From SIG701 sp045611685 (GTDB lineage: Bacteria; Bacillota; Clostridia; Oscillospirales; CAG-272): DNA of 22,891 nucleotides. The notes beneath the pieces are model-generated. The model did not search any database, had not been told where the DNA came from, and worked only from the letters and a program-made list of their open reading frames with translations. A program made the translations under genes and the position numbers. The DNA is taken from assembly GCA_045611685.1 (NCBI GenBank), contig JAZKXO010000038.1:1-22891 (forward strand), in the 5' to 3' direction. Below are positions 6,549 to 13,677 of the stretch, in pieces (within the stretch, counting starts at the first letter, position 1; every line of letters starts with the position of its first letter).

Positions 6549-6577
6549 TTGACAAAAAAATGAAAAAATGCTATAAT
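6549..6577 (+). promoter_or_regulatory. Consensus sigma-A promoter of the MscS gene
   Basis: TTGACA (6549-6554), 17 bases, TATAAT (6572-6577): both hexamers are perfect consensus. The expected start near 6584 leaves a ~33-base leader with AAGGAG at 6602-6607 and rules out the in-frame codons upstream of 6617. Confidence 0.9.
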
Positions 6578-6616
6578 TATCGCCAATACAACATAATTCA
6601 CCAAGGAGAACAATAT

Positions 6617-7441
6617 ATGGATTGGCAAACGACACTTCACGGCATACTTGACACCGTGATCCACTGGATAACCACCGCCGGACTGCGGCTCATAATCGCC
6701 CTGATTCTTCTTATGATCTCGTTCAAGATTATAAACGCAGTCAGCAAAAGAATCGAAAAAGCAGGTAATTCGGGCAAGATTGATAAGACTATTGCCAAAG
6801 TGTTCGCCTACACGCTCAAGGTGGGTCTCAAATGCGTCGTCGCGATCTGCCTTGTCGGATTCGTCGGCATCGATACAAGCGGCCTCGCCGCGCTCGTTAC
6901 CTCGCTCGGCGTTTGCGCCGGTCTTGCCGTGAACGGTGCGCTTTCCAACCTCGCCGGCGGCGTTCTCATTATCCTAACCCGTCCGTTCCGTGTGGACGAT
7001 TTTATCGAAGCGCAGGGCTATTCCGGCACGGTAGAGGATATCCGCATCACCGCAACGAAGCTGCGCACCGCCGACAACAAAGTGGTCTATATCCCGAACG
7101 GCACGCTTTCGAGCGGCAATATCGTAAACTATTCCGAAAAGGATACGCGCCGTGTGGATCTCACGTTCTCCGTTTCGTACGACAACGATTTTGAAAAAGC
7201 GAAATCCATCCTCACTGACATTACGGCGGCACACGTGCTGATTCTCGACGATCCGGCCCCCACCATTCGTGTATCCGCACACGGTCAGAGCAGCGTAGAT
7301 ATCGTTACCCGCGCATGGGTAAACAGTGCCGACTACTGGACGGTATACCACGATCTTCTCGAAAGTGTAAAAACCGCATTTGACAAAGAAGGTATCTCCA
7401 TTCCGTACAATCAGTTGGACGTACACGTCAAAAACGATTGA
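6617..7441 (+). CDS. MscS-family small-conductance mechanosensitive channel
   Basis: A 274-residue protein that forms a homoheptameric tension-gated pore releasing solutes on hypo-osmotic shock. Three membrane helices are visible (about 21-40, 63-84 and 88-120). The pore helix carries the Gly/Ala-packed pattern SLGVCAGLAVNGALSNLAGG. The beta domain follows with RPFRVDDFIEAQGYSGTVED and IPNGTLSSGNIVNYS, both strongly conserved in MscS. The C-terminal alpha/beta domain ends with GISIPYNQLDVHV. The length matches short MscS proteins (E. coli MscS is 286). The start is fixed by the promoter and AAGGAG. It is a monocistronic gene with its own terminator. Confidence 0.93.
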   Translation: MDWQTTLHGILDTVIHWITTAGLRLIIALILLMISFKIINAVSKRIEKAGNSGKIDKTIAKVFAYTLKVGLKCVVAICLVGFVGIDTSGLAALVTSLGVCAGLAVNGALSNLAGGVLIILTRPFRVDDFIEAQGYSGTVEDIRITATKLRTADNKVVYIPNGTLSSGNIVNYSEKDTRRVDLTFSVSYDNDFEKAKSILTDITAAHVLILDDPAPTIRVSAHGQSSVDIVTRAWVNSADYWTVYHDLLESVKTAFDKEGISIPYNQLDVHVKND

Positions 7442-7457
7442 TCCCTTTGAAAAACAA

Positions 7458-7500
7458 AATCCGCAAGTCCGGCACGCACCGGATTTGCGGATTCTTTTAT
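7458..7500. terminator. Bidirectional terminator between mscS-like and reductase genes
   Basis: A 15-base stem (7458-7472 with 7479-7493, one G-T pair) has a six-base loop and is followed by CTTTTATT on the plus strand and by T-rich sequence on the minus strand. It serves the two convergent genes. Confidence 0.85.
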
Positions 7501-7507
7501 TGAACGT

Positions 7508-8629
7508 TCAATCCTTCTCTTTTTCGAATTCATTGACCGCGCTTTCGAGGTAAGATCGGATCGGCAAATGCTGGGGACACGCCCCTTCACAAGCACCGCA
7601 GCCGATACATGCGCTCGCTTTTCCGTGCCCGTGCGTATGGAGGCTGTAATAATATCCGGCATTCCAGTTTTGGAAAATCCGTTTCGTATTAAGACTTGCC
7701 AGAACTTCCGGAATCGGAATATCCGCAGGACATCCGTCCACGCAGTACCGGCAACCGGTACAAGGGATAAAATCCGTTCCGCGAAGAATCGCCGTAACCT
7801 TTTTGATTGCTTCCGTCTCGGCGGCTGTAAGCGGCTGAAAATCCTTCATATACCCAACGTTATCCGTTACCATTTCCACATCGCTCATTCCCGAAAGAAC
7901 GGTAACGATCCCCTCAAATCCTGCCGCAAAGCGGATCGCATAGCTGGCGTAAGAGCCTGTACCGACAGCATCATAGATCGCTTTTGCCTCCTCGGGAAGA
8001 CGCACAAGGCATCCGCCCTTCACCGGCTCCATAACGATCACGGGTTTGCCAAAGCGGCGGCAGGTCTCGTATACTCTCTTCGAATCGACGGAAATATCTT
8101 CGTAATCCATATAATTGAACTGGATCTGGACGACCTCGATCTCGGGATATTCCGTCAGTATCTCTTCGAGCACCTCTGCGGTATCGTGGAACGAAATGCC
8201 AAAATGACGGATCTTCCCTTCTTCTTTGAGTGCAATCGCCGTTTCATACGCACGGCATTCTTTGTATTTTCGGAACTTCTTTCTGTCCTGCGCGTGCATC
8301 AGATAAAAGTCGAAATACTCGACGCCGCAAGCCTCCAGCTGACTTTCAAAAAACGGACGGATATCCTCTTCCTTTGAAAAATACATCGGAGAGAGCTTAT
8401 CTGCCAGAACGTAGGATTCCCTCGGATAGCGCGACGTAAGGCACGCTTTCAAAGCGGCTTCGCTTTTCTCTCCCATATACCCGCGTGCCGTATCAAAATA
8501 GTTAAAGCCGGCAGCCATATACGTGTCTACCATAGCCGAGATCGTTTTTGCATCCATCTCCTGATCTATGAGCGGAAGGCGCATCGCGCCAAAGCCGAGT
8601 TTACCCCGAATCTTATCAAAGGATGACAT
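7508..8629 (-). CDS. Aldo/keto reductase with C-terminal 2x[4Fe-4S] domain
   Basis: A 373-residue protein. Residues 1-280 form an aldo/keto reductase barrel with the catalytic tetrad visible as D46 (FDTARGY), Y51, K78 and H112 (YLMHAQD). The C-terminal ~90 residues are ferredoxin-like, with C290, C293, C296, C300 (CTGCRYCVDGCP) and C341, C344, C347, C351 (CIGCGACEGACP). This two-part layout is common in anaerobes; such proteins probably pass electrons between NAD(P)H-linked and iron-sulfur carriers, but the substrate is usually unknown. The ATG at 8629 follows AAGGAG, and the promoter start near 8696 excludes the longer frame. It shares a crossed promoter region with the divergent TIGR04076-type gene. 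Confidence 0.92.
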   Translation of the reverse strand: MSSFDKIRGKLGFGAMRLPLIDQEMDAKTISAMVDTYMAAGFNYFDTARGYMGEKSEAALKACLTSRYPRESYVLADKLSPMYFSKEEDIRPFFESQLEACGVEYFDFYLMHAQDRKKFRKYKECRAYETAIALKEEGKIRHFGISFHDTAEVLEEILTEYPEIEVVQIQFNYMDYEDISVDSKRVYETCRRFGKPVIVMEPVKGGCLVRLPEEAKAIYDAVGTGSYASYAIRFAAGFEGIVTVLSGMSDVEMVTDNVGYMKDFQPLTAAETEAIKKVTAILRGTDFIPCTGCRYCVDGCPADIPIPEVLASLNTKRIFQNWNAGYYYSLHTHGHGKASACIGCGACEGACPQHLPIRSYLESAVNEFEKEKD

Positions 8630-8665
8630 ATATTTCTCCTTTATCTGTGTACTTTCCGGCGCCGC

Positions 8666-8694
8666 TTGACAGCGTTTATCCGAGATGCTATAAT
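8666..8694 (+). promoter_or_regulatory. Consensus promoter of the TIGR04076-type gene
   Basis: TTGACA (8666-8671), 17 bases, TATAAT (8689-8694). Predicted start near 8701, giving a leader of about 45 bases. Confidence 0.85.
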
Positions 8695-8702
8695 CTAAAA
8701 AC

Positions 8703-8731
8703 AGTATATCGTATCGACACGCAAATGTCAA
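8703..8731 (-). promoter_or_regulatory. Promoter of the aldo/keto reductase gene
   Basis: On the minus strand TTGACA (8731-8726), 17 bases, TATACT (8708-8703). Predicted start near 8696, about five bases from the plus-strand start, so the two polymerase sites overlap. Confidence 0.8.
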
Positions 8732-8745
8732 GTGGGGGGATCTTT

Positions 8746-9063
8746 ATGAAGAAAGTCAGAATCACCGTTATGAAAATGGCGCGTTACAGCGATTTGATAG
8801 ATGAATACGAAAATCCCCTCGAGAATGAATGTGAAATGACACTCGGACGGGTTTTCGTGGCTAACGGCTGGCAGATGCCCGAGGGCATGTGCAAAAACGC
8901 GTGGGAGACCCTCTCCCCGTACGTGATGGCGCTCTCCCACGGTGCATCCGATTTCTTCGAGGGCTGGATGAAAAACAAAAAATCCGCCATGCTTTCGTGC
9001 AACGACGGATTCCGCCCGGTGAGTTTCCTTCTCGAAACGCTCGAGGAAGATGCGGATTTGTAA
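8746..9063 (+). CDS. TIGR04076-family-like small protein, 105 aa
   Basis: It starts MKKVRITVMKMARYSDLIDE, followed by a CEMTLGRVF strand, WQMPEGMCKNAWETLSPYVM and ALSHGASDFFEGWM, then SCNDGFRPVSFLLE. The order 'MkkvkItV.k...y.dl..eY', then 'MPeG.C..AW..l..yV.al..G' and 'CnDG.RPV.F.le' is that of the TIGR04076 family: small soluble proteins of anaerobes with conserved cysteines and no known function. Three cysteines are visible (in ECEM, MCKN and SCND). GGGGGGA lies six bases before the ATG, and the start is consistent with the promoter at 8666. It is divergent from the iron-sulfur reductase; a shared redox role is only a guess. Confidence 0.8.
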   Translation: MKKVRITVMKMARYSDLIDEYENPLENECEMTLGRVFVANGWQMPEGMCKNAWETLSPYVMALSHGASDFFEGWMKNKKSAMLSCNDGFRPVSFLLETLEEDADL

Positions 9064-9088
9064 AATTTTTCACGGTAACATTTCATAA

Positions 9089-9118
9089 GGGTGAGAAACG
9101 GAGTTTCCCGCCCTTTTT
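9089..9118 (+). terminator. Terminator after the TIGR04076-type gene
   Basis: GGGTGAGAAAC pairs with GTTTCCCGCCC (one mismatch, one G-T) around a three-base loop and is followed by five T. Confidence 0.8.
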
Positions 9119-9150
9119 GTATGCGGCTTTGGTTTTCTCTCCGTTTTCTC

Positions 9151-9179
9151 TTGTAATAGAGTCGGATTTACTGTATAAT
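9151..9179 (+). promoter_or_regulatory. Promoter of the rnfC-rnfD operon
   Basis: TTGTAA (9151-9156), 17 bases, TATAAT (9174-9179). Predicted start near 9186, about 38 bases before the TTG start of the first gene. Confidence 0.7.
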
Positions 9180-9223
9180 ATCTGTATATCGACATACCCC
9201 ATCATTCGTAAGAGGTGATTATT

Positions 9224-10546
9224 TTGACGTACACCTTTGGGGGCGGCATTCGCCTCGAAGAACATAAAAACACCCGCGACAAATGGGTGGAAACTATGCC
9301 CGCACCGAAAACCGTTTCCATTCCGCTTTGCCGGCATGCGGGCGCACCCGCCGAGCCCACGGTCAAAGTCGGCGATGCGGTGAAAATCGGTCAGTGCATT
9401 GCCGATACAAACGACACACTCTCCTGTCCTGTACACGCAAGCGTGTCCGGAAAAGTGATCGCCATTGAAGAAAAAAACACGCCCACAGGCGAAACAGTTC
9501 CTCACGTCGTTATCGAAAACGATATGGAAGATGCGCTTCATCCTGACGTGCAGCCGTTCCCGAAATCACTCGTCGACACAGAACCCGAGGAGATCATAAG
9601 TATTCTCAGGAGCGCGGGAATCGTCAGCATGGACGGTGACTCAATCCCCACCCACGAGAAGATCCGCACGGCAATCGGCAAAGCGGACAAGATCATCATA
9701 AACTGCACCGAGCGCGAGCCGTTTCTCACGGCCAACCGGAGACTGATGTGCGAAAAGCCCGCATCGATCATCAACGGGATCAAGATCCTCCTCAAAGCAC
9801 TCGGAGTACATACAGCGTACATCGCTGTCGGCGACAACCAAACAAACGAGGCAAGAAAAATCAAAAAGCTGATCCGCGGCAGCCGGATGATCTCCGTTTG
9901 TATGCTCAAAAGCAAATACCCCATGGGGGATGAGCGAACGCTCATCTATTCCCTGACCGGACGCGAGCTGCCATCCGAAAAATCCCCCCTGGACGTCGGA
10001 TGCGTCGTTTTCAACGTACAGACGTGCGTCGCTATCTACAATGCGTTTGCCCACGGAATGCCTCTTGTGAAGAGAATCGTTACCGTGAGCGGTGACGCGG
10101 TAAAGAAGCCCAAAAACGTTCTCGTGCCCATCGGCACCTCTTTCAGCGACGTGATTGATTTTGCGGGCGGTCTCAAAAAAGAACCCACCAAAATTATCGA
10201 GGGCGGCACGATGACGGGACAAGCCGTCTTTGATCCCGACACACCCGTAACGAAGGGAACGACAGCAATCCTTGCGCTTTCGAAGCACTTTGAAGCCTCC
10301 GTCGGTACGCCCGCCGCCTGTATCCGCTGCGGGCGCTGCGTAAAAAGCTGTCCCATGCATCTGATGCCGAATTATATTGCCGGCTTCGTCCGCAAAGGAG
10401 AAGTCGCCAAAGCCGAGCGCTTCGGCGCTATGGCCTGCATCGAGTGCGGCGTATGCTCATACGTGTGCCCCGGACGCATTGAGATCACCGGCTGCATCAA
10501 ATCAGTAAAGGCTGAGATCAAAAAACTTACCGAAACGGAAGAATAA
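9224..10546 (+). CDS. rnfC: RnfC-like electron-transport complex subunit
   Basis: A 440-residue protein. The TTG at 9224 is preferred because AGAGGTG lies seven bases before it; the in-frame GTG at 9215 is part of that site. RnfC is the peripheral subunit of the ferredoxin:NAD+ oxidoreductase that links electron flow to ion pumping. Visible are the opening TFGGGIRLEEHK, a barrel-sandwich segment (VKVGDAVKIGQ, HASVSGKVIAIE), EREPFLTANRRLM, YPMGDERTLIYSLTGRE, and two cubane clusters: C366/C369/C372/C376 and C405/C408/C411/C415. The glycine-rich loop expected near 131-147 (GMGGAGFPTHVKL type) reads SMDGDSIPTHEKI, so NADH/FMN binding there is doubtful. It is followed 34 bases later by the rnfD-like gene; no other rnf gene is nearby. 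Confidence 0.88.
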   Translation: MTYTFGGGIRLEEHKNTRDKWVETMPAPKTVSIPLCRHAGAPAEPTVKVGDAVKIGQCIADTNDTLSCPVHASVSGKVIAIEEKNTPTGETVPHVVIENDMEDALHPDVQPFPKSLVDTEPEEIISILRSAGIVSMDGDSIPTHEKIRTAIGKADKIIINCTEREPFLTANRRLMCEKPASIINGIKILLKALGVHTAYIAVGDNQTNEARKIKKLIRGSRMISVCMLKSKYPMGDERTLIYSLTGRELPSEKSPLDVGCVVFNVQTCVAIYNAFAHGMPLVKRIVTVSGDAVKKPKNVLVPIGTSFSDVIDFAGGLKKEPTKIIEGGTMTGQAVFDPDTPVTKGTTAILALSKHFEASVGTPAACIRCGRCVKSCPMHLMPNYIAGFVRKGEVAKAERFGAMACIECGVCSYVCPGRIEITGCIKSVKAEIKKLTETEE

Positions 10547-10580
10547 CGCCCTGCCCGATCCCAAAGAAAGGACGGTTTAT

Positions 10581-12560
10581 GTGAACATGAATGATTCTTT
10601 AAAAAACGAACTTCCCGCCGAAGACGAAACGCTCGGTGATACGGACTCCTCTATTGAATCTGAAACGGTATCTGAACCGCAAGAGGAATCCATCCCCGCC
10701 GAAACCGATACCGAAACGCCGAACGCTTCAAGGGAGAAAACGTTCTCTTTCCCGGAGCGACTCACCGTTTCACCGGCGCCGCATATCCGCACGAGTACTA
10801 CGACGCGCACGCTCATGACCGACGTTATCATTGCGCTTTTGCCCGCTTTTATCTTCGGCGTATATTCCTTCGGCCTGCGCGCTTTGATCATCGGCATTGT
10901 ATCTGTCGCCTCCGCCGTTCTCTTTGAAGCACTCACGGAGCTGATTCTTCGCCGTCCCGTAACGATCGGCGATTTTTCCGCAGTCGTTACCGGCCTTCTT
11001 TTGGCGATGAGCCTCCCCCCAACCGTGCCGATCTGGATGCCGATCGTCGGTACGTTCTTTGCCATCGTCGTTGTAAAGGGACTGTTTGGCGGCATCGGCA
11101 AAAATATCGTCAATCCCGCCCTCGCGGCACGCCTTCTCCTTCTTTCGTGGCCTTCGGGAATGGGCACGTTTGTAAGCGCCGGCTCACGCCTCTCCACGAT
11201 AGCTTCCGCGGACGTCGTCGCGGCGGCAACACCGCTTTCTTCCCTGAAAGAAGGCGTTCTCCCCGATATTACCCTTTGGGATCTCGTTTTCGGCAACGTC
11301 GGCGGCTGTATCGGTGAGGTTTCCTCCGTCCTCCTTATCGCGGGCGGTGTGTACCTTCTCATCCGCCGCGTGATTACGTGGCACACGCCCGTAGCCTTCC
11401 TCGCTACGGTTGCCGCGATCTCACTTTTCTTCCCGCAGACGGCATCGGGCAGTATAAACTTTATGCTCGCCGAGCTGTTCTCCGGCGGCCTCATTTTAGC
11501 GGCGATCTTTATGGCAACCGATTACACGACCACGCCTGTTACCTCGATGGGACGTTTCATTTTCGGTATCGGATGCGGTCTTATGACCGTGTGCATACGC
11601 TTCTTCGGAAGAGGTCCTGAAGGTGTCACTATAGCGATTCTCACTATGAATCTTCTCGTTTACGCGATCGACCGACTCACTATGCCCGTGAGATTCGGTG
11701 GAAGAGCCCGCAAAAAAACAAAGAAAATTGCAGAGATATCCAAAAAAGTAACGGAGGAATCACCTGCCGAATCCGCCATTTCAAGTGAACAGCCCAAGAA
11801 GAAAGCCTCTGTTTTTGACAACCGCCTATTATCAACTCTTATCTGTGCTGCCGTCATTCTTCTGCTGTATGCCGTCAGCTATTTTGCCGGCGACAGAATG
11901 CACGACAACACCGTAACAGATCCTGGCCCGGCAGAGACGAATATCACCACAAACGAGATTTTGCCGGAAGAAACGACGGAAACAACCACTCCCGAGACTA
12001 CTGCTTCTCCCGAAACTTCGAACGATTATTCACATATCCAGCCGATTGACCGCACGAACACAGACAATCCCGTACAGATCATCCCCGGGGAAACCGTGTA
12101 CGTAACGGAAACAGAAGCACCGGTTGAATCTACCGAGGCAGAAGAAACATCCGAAACGGGCGAAACCTCCGAAACGGCTGAAACCTCCGAAACGGCTGAA
12201 ACCTCCGAGGCAGAGGAAACGACCGGCCCCGCAGAAACGACGGAAACCGAGGAACCCGAGGAAACCGAGGAACCCGAGGAACCCGAGGAAACCGAGGAAA
12301 CCGAGGAAACCGAGGAACCCGAGGAAACCGAGGAATCTGACGATACGGATGAACAGGAAGAATCTGAGGAAACTGCCGATCCTGAAGAAACTACAGAAGA
12401 AGTACCTACCGAAACGGAAACAACCACTGAATCGGAAAAGCCCGAGGAGACCGAAGAGACCACCGAGGCGGAAGAAACTACTGAAGCTGAAGAGTCTGAG
12501 GAACCCGAAGAAACCACGGAGACCGAAGAAACCGCTTCCTCCGAACCGGCAATTCTGTAA
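10581..12560 (+). CDS. rnfD: RnfD-like membrane subunit with acidic Thr/Glu-rich tail
   Basis: A 659-residue protein, about twice the usual ~310-350. Residues 1-60 are a polar acidic extension. The core (~65-372) matches RnfD: SPAPHIR, GKNIVNPALAARL, the covalent-FMN motif AAATPL (T217) and MATDYTTTPVTSMGRFIFG (311-329). A basic linker (373-409, with RARKKTKK and PKKK) leads to an extra membrane helix (416-436). The tail (~437-659) is almost only Thr, Glu, Ser and Pro in degenerate repeats, with no lipobox, sortase signal or FMN domain. Charge rules place this tail outside the cell. The GTG at 10581 lies eight bases after AAAGGA; an ATG two codons later is possible. RnfG would normally follow; instead the operon ends at a strong terminator. 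Confidence 0.85.
   Translation: MNMNDSLKNELPAEDETLGDTDSSIESETVSEPQEESIPAETDTETPNASREKTFSFPERLTVSPAPHIRTSTTTRTLMTDVIIALLPAFIFGVYSFGLRALIIGIVSVASAVLFEALTELILRRPVTIGDFSAVVTGLLLAMSLPPTVPIWMPIVGTFFAIVVVKGLFGGIGKNIVNPALAARLLLLSWPSGMGTFVSAGSRLSTIASADVVAAATPLSSLKEGVLPDITLWDLVFGNVGGCIGEVSSVLLIAGGVYLLIRRVITWHTPVAFLATVAAISLFFPQTASGSINFMLAELFSGGLILAAIFMATDYTTTPVTSMGRFIFGIGCGLMTVCIRFFGRGPEGVTIAILTMNLLVYAIDRLTMPVRFGGRARKKTKKIAEISKKVTEESPAESAISSEQPKKKASVFDNRLLSTLICAAVILLLYAVSYFAGDRMHDNTVTDPGPAETNITTNEILPEETTETTTPETTASPETSNDYSHIQPIDRTNTDNPVQIIPGETVYVTETEAPVESTEAEETSETGETSETAETSETAETSEAEETTGPAETTETEEPEETEEPEEPEETEETEETEEPEETEESDDTDEQEESEETADPEETTEEVPTETETTTESEKPEETEETTEAEETTEAEESEEPEETTETEETASSEPAIL
12144..12209 (+). 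repeat. 18-base tandem repeat inside the rnfD tail
   Basis: Three full units and a partial one of GAAACCTCCGAAACGGCT (first unit with three changes) encode repeats of ETSETA. Two adjacent units are identical, suggesting recent slippage or expansion. Confidence 0.85.
12249..12338 (+). repeat. Ten 9-base tandem units inside the rnfD tail
   Basis: Units of GAGGAAACC or GAGGAACCC (the last GAGGAATCT) encode EET or EEP triplets. The only differences among the first nine are at the seventh base, so the array is highly homogeneous and likely variable in copy number. Confidence 0.9.
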
Positions 12561-12591
12561 AAGAAACCTTTTCCACACGGATAAAACGCGT

Positions 12592-12626
12592 AAAAGAGAC
12601 CGAACGTTTTTCGCCGGTCTCTTTTT
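12592..12626. terminator. Terminator of the rnfC-rnfD operon
   Basis: AAAAGAGACCG pairs perfectly with CGGTCTCTTTT around a 12-base loop, then T-rich sequence follows. It is also usable on the minus strand for the convergent protease gene. Confidence 0.85.
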
Positions 12627-12657
12627 GTATCACGAAAGGTTACAAGCCTCGCTTCAT

Positions 12658-13194
12658 CTACATACATATGAGCAGATACACCGAGATGAACAGAAGCGAG
12701 AGATTCCCCCCGCACCTTAGTTGCACCGCGACGGCACACATCCAAAGAAAAACCGTGCCGATACCGGACACGGCACGGGCAATTTTTTCCGCACAATCGG
12801 CTTCCCAAACCGAAGCCGCGGCGGCGTAAAGGATCACCCCGCCGTCGAGACGTCGGAGCGGCAAAAGATTAAAAAAGGCAAGCGCCAAAGATGAAATGCC
12901 GAAAAGAGCGCCAAATCGGCTTTTCACACCGAACACCGACACTGCACACAAAAGATTCAAAAGCGGCCCTGCGACGGCTATGGCGATCTCTTTTTTGTAG
13001 GAAAGCGAAGCGGCGTCGTATCCGATCACTGCCCCGACTGCCACGGGATGAAAAAAACGGATCGGCACGCGAAGAATGCGACAAGAGAGCGCGTGCCCGC
13101 ATTCGTGTATGACCGCCGCGAGAAGCACCGGCAAAGTGTCCCTGATTCCGTTGAAGAGCGTCCAGCCCGCCGTCCAAAATATAAGACTCGTCAC
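12658..13194 (-). CDS. M50-family intramembrane zinc metalloprotease (SpoIVFB-like)
   Basis: A 178-residue hydrophobic protein that should cleave membrane proteins within the bilayer. The zinc site is visible as H30-E31-x2-H34 (HECGH) in the first helix pair, and the third ligand region as NLLPLRRLDGG (109-119, D117). Several further helices follow (about 68-87, 96-113, 143-160 and 163-178). The short form without a PDZ domain resembles SpoIVFB/SpoIVFB-like group III site-2 proteases rather than RseP/RasP. The start is a GTG at 13194 that overlaps the stop of the upstream gene by four bases (GTGA), so translation is probably coupled. Substrate unknown; a sporulation role is possible but unproven. 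Confidence 0.85.
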   Translation of the reverse strand: MTSLIFWTAGWTLFNGIRDTLPVLLAAVIHECGHALSCRILRVPIRFFHPVAVGAVIGYDAASLSYKKEIAIAVAGPLLNLLCAVSVFGVKSRFGALFGISSLALAFFNLLPLRRLDGGVILYAAAASVWEADCAEKIARAVSGIGTVFLWMCAVAVQLRCGGNLSLLFISVYLLICM

Positions 13195-13586
13195 GGCGTC
13201 TCAAAAAGGGCGCGGAATGCATCGCGGAGATACTCGCCGAACGTCCAGTTTTTCTTTGCTTCCTCAACAAACGCTCGGTACGCCGCTTCCCCGCGCTCGG
13301 AAAAACCGCCAACGCTAATCGAAGGCTTCACAAAATATTCGTCAATACCGATCACATCGGCAAAGGCCGTGTGTTCCGATAAGAACGCGGCAACCGCCGC
13401 CTCGGATGAGACGGTGGGATATGAAATCTCCCGCGGCGTGGCGCCCACGAAGGTACAAAAAAACAGCACGCATGCGAGAGCGCCGACGACCATGACCGCA
13501 TTCGCCGCGGAGAAAAGGGGCATCTCTCGCCTCGACGACGTGTCTGCCTTTTCCGTTTCCTTCGCCCGTTTTCTCCCCCACGTCAT
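13191..13586 (-). CDS. One-helix membrane protein coupled to the M50 protease
   Basis: A 131-residue protein taken from the ATG at 13586, which has GGGAGGC about eight bases before it; an ATG six codons upstream lacks a site. There is a basic cytoplasmic head (GRKRAKETEKADTSSRRE), one membrane helix (about 28-49) and an outside domain of ~80 residues with EYFVKPSISVGGFSERGEAA and WTFGEYLRDAFRALF. I do not recognise the family. The four-base overlap with the protease gene mirrors spoIVFA-spoIVFB, where a bitopic regulator precedes and holds the protease, but no LytM/M23 domain is present. It may be the regulator or the substrate of the protease; this is inference from context. Confidence 0.65.
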   Translation of the reverse strand: MTWGRKRAKETEKADTSSRREMPLFSAANAVMVVGALACVLFFCTFVGATPREISYPTVSSEAAVAAFLSEHTAFADVIGIDEYFVKPSISVGGFSERGEAAYRAFVEEAKKNWTFGEYLRDAFRALFETP

Positions 13587-13644
13587 ACTGACTGCCTCCC
13601 GCATTATACTCTATAGCATATGTATGAGAAACGGGGAAAAATAT

Positions 13645-13676
13645 GCGCAAAAAAGGGAGCCTCAAGGCTCCCTTTT
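13645..13676 (-). terminator. Terminator of the M18 aminopeptidase gene
   Basis: AAAAGGGAGCC and GGCTCCCTTTT form an 11-base perfect stem with a four-base loop, two bases past the stop codon; on the minus strand it runs into six T. Confidence 0.9.
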
Positions 13677-13677
13677 A

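Noticed and set aside
12144..12338. CRISPR-like repeat array
   Set aside because: The units are directly abutting 18- and 9-base coding repeats without spacers and without nearby cas genes.
12026..12808. Long minus-strand frame rich in Ser and Val opposite the rnfD tail
   Set aside because: It is the mirror of the Thr/Glu repeat array; low complexity keeps several frames open, and there is no ribosome binding site or family.
13603..13631. Promoter for the one-helix protein gene (TTTCTC, 17 bases, TATAAT on the minus strand)
   Set aside because: The start would fall inside the ribosome binding site of the gene, and the -35 is poor.
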